The translations under genes and the position numbers were made by a program. Shown piece after piece: positions 1-5,242 of a stretch of DNA of 5,242 bases; positions within the stretch are counted from its first letter, which is position 1, and each line of letters opens with the position of its first letter. This DNA comes from Bacteroidota bacterium. GTDB lineage: Bacteria; Bacteroidota; Bacteroidia; UKL13-3. The DNA lies in NCBI GenBank assembly GCA_947462865.1, contig CANHRW010000150.1, positions 1 to 5,242 on the forward strand, given 5' to 3'. The notes under the pieces are model-generated. The model was not told where the DNA came from. It worked only from the letters and a program-made list of their open reading frames with translations, and did not search any database.

Positions 1-2
1 AC

Positions 3-38
3 AGCGATGAAATTCTGTTTACATAAAAAAGGGGGAAA
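3..38 (+). pseudogene. Upstream in-frame remainder of the sugar dehydrogenase, containing TAA at 24-26
   Basis: Read in the frame of the following gene, bases 3-23 give SDEILFT, then TAA, then bases 27-38 give KRGK, which runs straight into VYHF. This looks like the conserved first-blade segment of YliI-type dehydrogenases (MLITxRxG or MLVTERxG), with the stop at the position usually held by Glu, or Leu in E. coli YliI. One base change (GAA, TTA, CAA or AAA to TAA) would explain it. The match on both sides argues that the real gene begins left of the window and is interrupted here by a nonsense codon or a sequencing error. Only seven residues lie upstream of the stop, so the alignment is short. 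Confidence 0.55.
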
Positions 39-1250
39 GTGTATCATTTTACAATTTCTACCCAGACACTTAATGAGATAAGTGGTGTGCCAACCGTATC
101 ACAAAATGGTCAAGGAGGATTATTAGACATTGCCATACATCCAAATTTCAATACTAATAATTATGTATACATTACCTATGCAGTTGCCGCAATTGGTGGT
201 CAAACAACAGCTTTAGGAAGAGGTGTGCTAGTAAACAACCAACTTCAAAATTTTACTGAATTATTTAGAGCGTCTCCAATACGTAATTCTGGTGTACATT
301 TTGGCAGCCGTATTGTTTTTGACAATAACAACTTACTATATATGTCGGTTGGAGATCGGGGAGCACAAGAAGAAGCACAAAACAAAAATAACCACCTTGG
401 CAAAGTATTGCGATTCAATGATGATGGGACCATCCCCATAACCAACCCACTAGTAGGAATTGCAAATACAAAACCAGAAATTTTTTGCTGGGGAAATCGA
501 AATATCCAAGGTATGGCAATGAACCCTGCAACAGGAGAAATTTATGCCCACGAACACGGTCCAAGGGGTGGAGATGAACTCAATTTAATTCAAGCAAATA
601 CCAATTATGGTTGGCCTGAGGTCACCTATGGCATCAACTACGATGGAAGTCCAATTACACCCGACACGAGCCTCCCAGGAATGGAACTTCCCCTTACATA
701 TTGGGTACCATCTATTGCTCCAAGCGGTATGACTTTTATCAAAAATAACCAGCAAAACAATGAGGTAGATATTCTGATTGGCGCATTGGCGGGTACTCAT
801 ATACATTGGCTTAAAATGAAAGACAATAAAAGGGTTTCATCAACAAGAAGTATGAATGGTTATGCCCGTTTTAGAGATATCAAACAAGCGCCTGATGGTA
901 AAATTTATGCTATGACAGAATCTCCAAACCGCTTTGTACTATTGCGTTCAAATATTTCCATTTTTAATGCTATTCCAGATGTAAATTATCAGCCAATTAA
1001 AAATGCAGTTCTATATCCGAATCCCTGTTTTGGTGAAAGCACATTGTCATTTTATGTTTCGAGCAACCAATTTGTTTCAGTCAAAATATATAGCTCGAAT
1101 GGTGTATTCATAAAAGAAATTTCTGCTCAAAACTTAACAGAAGGCAAAAACTCAATATTCATAGAATCTGATAAATTTGCTCAGGGTGTTTATCAAATTG
1201 AAATACTAACTGGAGGTTCCAAATCGTTTTTAAAATTTTTAAAACTATAA
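39..1250 (+). CDS. PQQ-dependent sugar dehydrogenase with T9SS sorting domain; 5' part cut off by a stop codon
   Basis: This 403-codon frame matches the soluble aldose sugar dehydrogenase family (E. coli YliI/Asd, related to soluble glucose dehydrogenase GdhB). These are PQQ- and Ca-dependent six-bladed beta-propellers that oxidise sugars outside the cytoplasm. Numbered from the GTG at 39, visible family motifs are GQGGLLDIAIHPNF (24-37), HFGSRIVFD with the likely catalytic His87 (87-95), NRNIQGMAMNP with the PQQ-contacting Arg154-Asn155 (153-163), EHGPRGGDELN (172-182) and NYGWP (189-193). Residues about 324-403 form a type A T9SS C-terminal domain: YPNP (326-329), GVYQ (383-386) and a basic end rich in Phe, Leu and Lys. 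The GTG start is doubtful. It lies inside the first blade, gives no signal peptide, and is preceded by a G-run only 3 bases away. Family-like sequence continues upstream in the same frame but is broken by TAA at 24-26. Function and family are confident; whether it is expressed is not. Confidence 0.85.
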   Translation: MYHFTISTQTLNEISGVPTVSQNGQGGLLDIAIHPNFNTNNYVYITYAVAAIGGQTTALGRGVLVNNQLQNFTELFRASPIRNSGVHFGSRIVFDNNNLLYMSVGDRGAQEEAQNKNNHLGKVLRFNDDGTIPITNPLVGIANTKPEIFCWGNRNIQGMAMNPATGEIYAHEHGPRGGDELNLIQANTNYGWPEVTYGINYDGSPITPDTSLPGMELPLTYWVPSIAPSGMTFIKNNQQNNEVDILIGALAGTHIHWLKMKDNKRVSSTRSMNGYARFRDIKQAPDGKIYAMTESPNRFVLLRSNISIFNAIPDVNYQPIKNAVLYPNPCFGESTLSFYVSSNQFVSVKIYSSNGVFIKEISAQNLTEGKNSIFIESDKFAQGVYQIEILTGGSKSFLKFLKL

Positions 1251-1327
1251 TCAAACTAAATGTAGTGAATTTTTATAAGCACTAATTAGCGTATGTGAAA
1301 ACAGCAATAAATGTATTTAATAGCAAT

Positions 1328-1741
1328 ATGTCAAAGAAAAAAAGTTGGATTGATAAGTTAAACGATCAAAAAGAACCCCAAATAAAACTTACTGAAAAAG
1401 CATTTGCTGATATTCCAGCTGGTAGCAAAATGTTTATTGCAACACCGCAACTGATTGAGAAATATATTAATCATATTGAGATTGGGAGGCAAATAGATAG
1501 CAAAACTATACGAAAAGACCTAGCATTGGAACACAATGCTGATTTTACGTGTCCTGTAACAACTGGTATATTTTTACGAATTGTAGCAGAAGCAAATTAT
1601 GAAAAATGGCAACAAGGAAATAACTTAAAAAATATTGCTCCTTTCTGGAGAGTAATAGCACCAAATAGTTCATTAGCAGAAAAACTCTCATTTGGACAAG
1701 ATTTTCTAATACAACAACTTGAAAACGAAAAAAATAATTAA
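1328..1741 (+). CDS. MGMT-family / alkyltransferase-like protein lacking the acceptor cysteine
   Basis: This 137-residue protein resembles the small MGMT-family proteins (winged-helix relatives of O6-methylguanine-DNA methyltransferase) that begin with a KKSW..KL motif. From the ATG at 1328 it reads MSKKKSWIDKLN, then IGRQIDSKTIRKDLA (52-66, helix-turn-helix region), CPVTTGIF (75-82, a hallmark of this subfamily) and APFWRVI (104-110). APFWRVI falls where true methyltransferases have PCHRV, so the acceptor Cys is replaced by Phe106 and the following His by Trp107. The protein is therefore unlikely to remove alkyl groups itself. By analogy with alkyltransferase-like proteins it may bind damaged DNA, but that is inference. 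An in-frame GTG at 1295 would add 11 residues; ATG 1328 is preferred because its product starts where the family starts. It has a basic N-terminus and no signal peptide, so it should be cytoplasmic. Some relatives have a longer C-terminus. The preceding gene ends 77 bases upstream and no promoter is clear between them. Confidence 0.75.
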   Translation: MSKKKSWIDKLNDQKEPQIKLTEKAFADIPAGSKMFIATPQLIEKYINHIEIGRQIDSKTIRKDLALEHNADFTCPVTTGIFLRIVAEANYEKWQQGNNLKNIAPFWRVIAPNSSLAEKLSFGQDFLIQQLENEKNN

Positions 1742-1743
1742 GT

Positions 1744-1758
1744 AACGATATCGTTTTT
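1744..1758 (+). terminator. Weak candidate terminator hairpin after the MGMT-family gene
   Basis: A perfect 12-base palindrome, AACGATATCGTT, begins two bases after the stop codon and runs into a T-tract (five T in a row at 1754-1758). As RNA it could form a 4-bp stem with an ATAT loop followed by U residues. The stem is short and AT-containing, so termination efficiency is uncertain. Its place at the end of the gene, ahead of a candidate promoter for the next one, is the main support. Confidence 0.3.
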
Positions 1759-1898
1759 ATAGCAACACACAACGACCCACTCCCAACAAAAAAATAACAA
1801 GGATTAAAAAGGCTTTAGCAAGTATTAAAGATTAATTAAAAAAATCGTATAACTTGTTATTTGCAAATGGTTTACTGAAGAAATTGATAAAGCCCAAA

Positions 1899-1928
1899 CT
1901 GCTATTTAGTTTCAATTTTCTATATTTG
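1899..1928 (+). promoter_or_regulatory. Candidate Bacteroidota-type promoter for the serine hydrolase gene
   Basis: TATATTTG at 1921-1928 matches the Bacteroidota -7 consensus TAnnTTTG exactly. Nineteen bases upstream is CTG (1899-1901), a one-mismatch version of the TTG -33 element. Transcription would start near 1935 and leave a leader of about 100 bases before the ATG at 2035. It is the only TAnnTTTG match I found in the non-coding gaps. The weak -33 element keeps confidence moderate. Confidence 0.45.
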
Positions 1929-2026
1929 AATCTTGTTAAAGGTTTTGAAATTAGATGCCAAAAGCGCTTATTCAATAAAGCTAAAACCTATACATAAATA
2001 GGTAAGACATCACATATTACAACAAA

Positions 2027-2056
2027 ATGAAAACATGGCACAACAAAAAAGGATAA
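2027..2056 (+). other. Nine-codon open frame overlapping the hydrolase start
   Basis: An ATG at 2027, eight bases before the hydrolase start and in another frame, opens a peptide MKTWHNKKG that stops at TAA 2054-2056, just inside the hydrolase gene. If translated it would overlap the real initiation site and could affect its use. It may equally be chance in an A-rich leader. There is no family match or other support. Confidence 0.15.
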
Positions 2057-3138
2057 ATAGAAATAAACTTTTTTTGATGATTGCTTGTACCATCATCTCA
2101 TCGTGTCAATTAGGGCGTTTTGTAGTTTACAACTTTGCAGATGTGAACGACCATAAAAAATTTGAGTCTAGAAAGTTAACTGCCACCTCTATACCCTCCT
2201 ATTTTCTAAATACCGACTCAGGTAAATACCCAAAACAAGTAAACGATATTGCATTTGAGAAGTATCTTGAAATGAATAAAACTGTGGCGTTTATAATTAT
2301 TAAAAATGACACCATTCAATATGAAAAATATTTTAAGGGCTATGACAAAGAAAGTATTGTCCCTTCCTTCTCAATGGCAAAATCTATTACTTCAATATTA
2401 ATTGGATGTGCAATTGATGATGGCATAATCAAATCAGTTGATGAACCAATTACTCATTACATTCCTGAATTAACAACCAATGGTTTTGATAAGGTTACCA
2501 TTAAACACCTTTTGCAAATGACCTCTGGCATTCAATTTAATGAAAGTTATATAAATCCGTTTGGTGACGCTGCATCGTTTTACTATGGTCTTGATCTACG
2601 AAAAAAAATTAAAAAAATGAACCTAAAAAATGAACCCGGTAAACAATTTGAATATGTGAGTGGCAACACACAACTTTTAGGATTGGTTTTGGAGCGTTCG
2701 TTAAAGGATCAAACAATAACATCCTATTTACAGGACAAAATTTGGACTCCACTTGGTATGGAATATGATGCATCTTGGAGTATTGACAAAAAAGAGAATG
2801 GATTAGAGAAAACTTTTTGTTGTATAAATGCAAGAGCCAGAGACTTTGCCAAAATAGGACGTCTCTTTAAAAATAAAGGCAACTGGAATGGCAAACAAAT
2901 TGTATCACAAAAATGGGTTGAAGTATCTACAAAACTTGACACCTCTGATGGCAGCGCACGCTTTTATCAATATCAATGGTGGTTGCCATCACCTAATGAA
3001 GACTTTATGGCGGAAGGTATTTTGGGACAATTTATTTATGTCAATCCAACAAAAGACTTAATCATTGTAAGACTTGGAAAGTCTGAAGGTAAGGCCGATT
3101 GGTGGTCAATATTCACCTCTTTAGCAACAGCTTACTAA
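2035..3138 (+). CDS. Lipoprotein serine hydrolase, beta-lactamase class C / PBP-like family
   Basis: This 367-residue protein belongs to the beta-lactamase-related serine hydrolases (Pfam Beta-lactamase, COG1680), which include class C beta-lactamases, D-alanyl-D-alanine peptidases and esterases. A basic N-terminus (KRINRNK), a hydrophobic stretch and the lipobox ISSC (21-24) predict a lipoprotein anchored through Cys24. The catalytic motif SMAK gives Ser113 as nucleophile with Lys116. YVSGN (207-211) supplies the second motif with Tyr207 and Ser209. Other family landmarks are HLLQMTSGI (158-166), PGKQFEYVSG (201-210), IWTPLGM (236-242), ARDFAKIGRLF (268-278) and LGQFIYVNP (330-338), the last near the usual third-motif strand. 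No KTG is seen there, which argues for an esterase or peptidase-like role rather than a true beta-lactamase; the substrate cannot be told. The start at 2035 gives a sensible signal peptide; no Shine-Dalgarno sequence precedes it. A candidate promoter lies about 110 bases upstream. Confidence 0.88.
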   Translation: MAQQKRINRNKLFLMIACTIISSCQLGRFVVYNFADVNDHKKFESRKLTATSIPSYFLNTDSGKYPKQVNDIAFEKYLEMNKTVAFIIIKNDTIQYEKYFKGYDKESIVPSFSMAKSITSILIGCAIDDGIIKSVDEPITHYIPELTTNGFDKVTIKHLLQMTSGIQFNESYINPFGDAASFYYGLDLRKKIKKMNLKNEPGKQFEYVSGNTQLLGLVLERSLKDQTITSYLQDKIWTPLGMEYDASWSIDKKENGLEKTFCCINARARDFAKIGRLFKNKGNWNGKQIVSQKWVEVSTKLDTSDGSARFYQYQWWLPSPNEDFMAEGILGQFIYVNPTKDLIIVRLGKSEGKADWWSIFTSLATAY

Positions 3139-3140
3139 AA

Positions 3141-3266
3141 ATGACTCGAAACTTTAATAGGAGCCATGACTATCCAGATGGTACTGTTAGAAAATTTAAT
3201 AAGACAATTGGTTTTTTACAATCAAATAATTTTATAGCCAAAAGTCAATTTAAAAATACATTTTAG
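3141..3266 (+). CDS. Small hypothetical open frame, 41 codons
   Basis: An ATG two bases after the hydrolase stop codon opens a 41-residue frame ending in TAG at 3264-3266, 26 bases before pyrC. The product is basic and rich in Asn, Phe and Lys, begins MTRNFNRSHDYPDG, and has no signal peptide, membrane segment or recognisable domain. Its position fills most of the gap between the two flanking genes and the tight spacing would allow translational coupling. At this length and base composition a chance frame is quite likely. It could also be the remnant of a lost gene. I do not recognise it. Confidence 0.2.
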   Translation: MTRNFNRSHDYPDGTVRKFNKTIGFLQSNNFIAKSQFKNTF

Positions 3267-3292
3267 AAAACCATCAATCATTAAAATATAAC

Positions 3293-4639
3293 ATGAAAAA
3301 AAGCATACTCATCAAAAACATAAGCATTGTAAATGAAGGAAAAATTAGTGTTGCGGATCTGCTAATAGAGAATGGTATTATTGAAAAAATTGGACAATTA
3401 AATGTCCCGAGTAACACTGTTATAATTGATGGTACAGGAAAGTATCTATTGCCAGGTATTATAGACGGACAAGTGCATTTTCGCGAACCAGGTCTAACTC
3501 ATAAAGGAGACATTTATACCGAAAGTAAATCTGCAATTGCTGGTGGGGTAACCTCATTTATTGATATGCCCAATACATTTCCGAATACCTTATCTATTGA
3601 ACTTTTAAATGAAAAATATAAAATAGCATCTGAAAAATCTTTGGCCAATTTTGGTTTCTTTTTAGGAGTTAATGGTGATAATTTAGATGAAATCATCAAA
3701 CTCGATACTGCTAAACTATTGGGTATTTCTGATGACGGACTTTACTTTACAAAAAAAGGAAACCTACTTGCCGACAACCCAGAAATCATGGAAAAGCTTT
3801 TTGCAAACTGCAAATCAATTATTGCCATTCATTCGGAAAAAGAGCAAATTATAGAAGAAAATGAGAAACATTACAAAGAAATATTTGGGGAGAATATCCC
3901 TATGGAATATCACCCAATTATAAGGAGCGAAAAGGCTTGCTATGAAGCAACCAAAAGAGCAATTGAAATAGCCAATAAATACAATGCAAGACTTCACCTA
4001 TTGCATTTAACTACCGAAGTAGAAACGCATTTATTTAGAAACGATATTCCCTTGACACAAAAAAGGATAACAACAGAGGTTTCGGTACATCACCTATGGT
4101 TTTCTGATAAAGATTACAAAGATTTAGGAACACGCATAAAATGGAACCCTGCTATAAAGACAGAGAAGGACCAAAGAGGTCTTCTAAAAGCATTATTAGA
4201 CGACAGGATTGACATTGTAACAACAGATCACGCACCTCATACTTTAGAGGAAAAACAAAAACCTTATTTTCAGTCAATGTCGGGTGCTCCTATCGTTCAA
4301 CATTCATTAAATATAATGCTTGAATTCTACAAACAAGGGCTTATTACATTAGAGAAAATAGCAGAAAAAATGTGTCACAATCCGTCAACACTCTATGGCA
4401 TTAATAAAAGAGGTTTCATTCGTGAAGGTTTCTTTGCTGACTTAGTTATCGTTGACTTAAATGCTAGTTGGAAGGTTGATAAAAGTAATATTTTATCTAA
4501 ATGTGGATGGTCGCCATTGGAAGGAACAACATTTCAATCAAAAGTAACACATACACTTGTCAATGGTCATTTGGTATATAACAATGCTGAATTTGACGAA
4601 ACAAAAAAAGGGCAAGCATTGGTAAAATCAAATCAATAA
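3293..4639 (+). CDS. pyrC: Dihydroorotase
   Basis: This 448-residue amidohydrolase interconverts N-carbamoyl-L-aspartate and L-dihydroorotate, the third step of de novo pyrimidine synthesis, in the cytoplasm. It aligns along its length with the Bacteroidota class I enzyme (Porphyromonas gingivalis type). Landmarks are LPGIIDGQVHFREPG (53-67, metal ligand His62, substrate Arg64), DMPNTFPNT (91-99, Asn94), AIHSEKE (178-184, His180), LHLLHLTTE (234-242, His238), EVSVHHLWFSDKDY (262-275), RIKWNPAIK (281-289), TTDHAPHTLEEK (310-321, Asp312 as catalytic base) and LVNGHLVY (422-429). Gln60 stands where the classical HxH pair has its first His, as in other Bacteroidota dihydroorotases. ISDDG (145-149) occupies the segment that reads FLGSSTG in P. 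gingivalis, and one of its Asp residues could bridge the metals as in Aquifex-type enzymes. The ATG at 3293 gives the standard N-terminus; the leader is A/T-rich with no Shine-Dalgarno sequence. The next gene begins nine bases after the stop, so the two are probably co-transcribed. Confidence 0.95.
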   Translation: MKKSILIKNISIVNEGKISVADLLIENGIIEKIGQLNVPSNTVIIDGTGKYLLPGIIDGQVHFREPGLTHKGDIYTESKSAIAGGVTSFIDMPNTFPNTLSIELLNEKYKIASEKSLANFGFFLGVNGDNLDEIIKLDTAKLLGISDDGLYFTKKGNLLADNPEIMEKLFANCKSIIAIHSEKEQIIEENEKHYKEIFGENIPMEYHPIIRSEKACYEATKRAIEIANKYNARLHLLHLTTEVETHLFRNDIPLTQKRITTEVSVHHLWFSDKDYKDLGTRIKWNPAIKTEKDQRGLLKALLDDRIDIVTTDHAPHTLEEKQKPYFQSMSGAPIVQHSLNIMLEFYKQGLITLEKIAEKMCHNPSTLYGINKRGFIREGFFADLVIVDLNASWKVDKSNILSKCGWSPLEGTTFQSKVTHTLVNGHLVYNNAEFDETKKGQALVKSNQ

Positions 4640-4648
4640 ATAAAATTA

Positions 4649-5242
4649 ATGCAGCTATTTCAGGATAGAAAATTGATCATAGCTACTATGCATCGAAAAG
4701 AGCTTGTAATAGCACCCATTCTTGAAAAAGAACTTGGTGTCTGTTGTTATATAGATGATACATTTGATACAGATGCATTTGGAACTTTCACTAAAGATGT
4801 AGAAAGAGTACTTGACCCTGTTGCTACAGCAAGAGAAAAATGTTTGCGTGCAATGAAGCTAAACAATTGTGATTTAGGAATTGCTAGTGAGGGTTCATTC
4901 GGACCACATCCTACTTTACATTTTATAAATGCAGATGATGAATTTTTAATTTTTATAGACCTAAAGAATCAAATCGAAATAATCGCAAGAGAATTAAACA
5001 CATCAACTAATTTTAATGGGAAACAAATACAAAATCAATCAGGGCTTCTTGAATTTGCAGAACAAATTGGTTTCCCAGAACATGGTTTAATTCTGCGCTT
5101 AAAAGAGGATGACAACACAGCAATTTATAAAGGTATAATCGATATAGAAACTTTAAAAAAAACATTTGACCACCTCTATTTAAGATACCATTCTGTTTAT
5201 GTAGAAACCGATATGAGAGCGTTATTTAATCCGACAAGAATG
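4649..5242 (+). CDS. DUF6671-family protein, 3' end beyond the window
   Basis: An ATG at 4649, nine bases after pyrC, opens a frame that stays open for 198 codons to the window edge. The sequence matches my memory of the DUF6671 family: RKLIIATMHRKELVIAPILEKELGV begins at residue 7, then DTDAFGTF (40-47), AREKCLRAM (61-69), LGIASEGSFGPHP (76-88), DDEFLIFIDLKNQIEIIAREL (97-116) and VETDMRALFNPTRM (185-198). The family has no established function. As I recall, members are near 280-300 residues and end in a Cys-rich zinc-ribbon segment, which would lie outside this window. There is no signal peptide or membrane segment, so it should be cytoplasmic. The N-terminal pattern (IAT..xxK, then A..K...A, then SEGS) resembles ITPase/Maf-type nucleotide pyrophosphatases, but this is a visual impression. 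Close spacing suggests an operon with pyrC. Family assignment is fairly sure; function is unknown. Confidence 0.85.
   Translation, partial: MQLFQDRKLIIATMHRKELVIAPILEKELGVCCYIDDTFDTDAFGTFTKDVERVLDPVATAREKCLRAMKLNNCDLGIASEGSFGPHPTLHFINADDEFLIFIDLKNQIEIIARELNTSTNFNGKQIQNQSGLLEFAEQIGFPEHGLILRLKEDDNTAIYKGIIDIETLKKTFDHLYLRYHSVYVETDMRALFNPTRM

Noticed and set aside
7..81. Short frame from ATG 7 (begins MKFCLHKKGG) near the left edge.
   Set aside because: It lies in a different frame from the sugar dehydrogenase, is only 24 codons long, and overlaps sequence already explained by that gene's upstream continuation.
245..806. Minus-strand open frames of 60-75 codons inside the sugar dehydrogenase.
   Set aside because: Antisense shadows of a gene with clear family motifs; their products show no domain and they have no promoter.
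1263..1284. Inverted repeat TAGTG...CACTA after the sugar dehydrogenase, considered as a terminator.
   Set aside because: Only five pairs around a 12-base loop and no T-tract follows it.
1545..1772. Minus-strand frame across the end of the MGMT-family gene.
   Set aside because: Its hydrophobic Leu-, Phe- and Val-rich product is what antisense of Lys/Asn/Glu-rich coding gives; no family match.
2609..2942. Two overlapping minus-strand frames inside the serine hydrolase.
   Set aside because: Antisense shadows of a well-supported gene.
3207..3222. ATTG...CAAT inverted repeat around a T-run between the hydrolase and pyrC, considered as a terminator.
   Set aside because: The stem is four AT-rich pairs and the T-run lies in the loop rather than after it.
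3208..3234. TTG (3208-3210) and TAATTTTA (3227-3234) ahead of pyrC, considered as a promoter.
   Set aside because: The -7 element lacks the final G and the 16-base spacing is too short for the Bacteroidota consensus.
3514..3997. Minus-strand frames inside pyrC.
   Set aside because: Antisense shadows of a strongly conserved enzyme.

Overview
The window looks like an AT-rich chromosomal segment from a member of the Bacteroidota. Three things support this. The first protein ends in a Por/type IX secretion (T9SS) sorting domain. The dihydroorotase has the Bacteroidota-style metal motif with Gln in place of the first His. There are no convincing Shine-Dalgarno sequences; starts sit in A/T-rich leaders, and one intergenic region holds a TAnnTTTG-type -7 box. 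All genes are on the plus strand. No tRNA, rRNA, CRISPR array, insertion sequence or phage gene is visible.

Layout. (1) 1-1250: the 3' part of a PQQ-dependent soluble aldose sugar dehydrogenase (YliI/Asd family) with a C-terminal T9SS signal. Its frame continues upstream to the window edge as family-like sequence but is cut by an in-frame TAA at 24-26, so it is either a recent nonsense pseudogene or a sequence error. (2) 1328-1741: a small MGMT/alkyltransferase-like protein whose PCHR-equivalent motif reads PFWR, so the methyl-acceptor Cys is absent. (3) 1742-2034: an intergenic region with a weak hairpin and a candidate promoter. (4) 2035-3138: a lipoprotein serine hydrolase of the beta-lactamase class C / penicillin-binding family. 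(5) 3139-3292: a short spacer with one 41-codon frame of doubtful status. (6) 3293-4639: dihydroorotase (pyrC), a pyrimidine biosynthesis enzyme. (7) 4649 to the right edge: a DUF6671-family protein, open at its 3' end, nine bases after pyrC and probably co-transcribed with it.

The genes do not form one obvious pathway. The strongest pairing is pyrC with DUF6671. The N-terminal half of DUF6671 resembles, by eye, the ITPase/Maf type of nucleotide house-cleaning enzymes, which would fit a nucleotide-metabolism context; this is a hypothesis only. I see no clear new multi-gene system. The points most worth checking are the interrupted sugar dehydrogenase and the nature of DUF6671.
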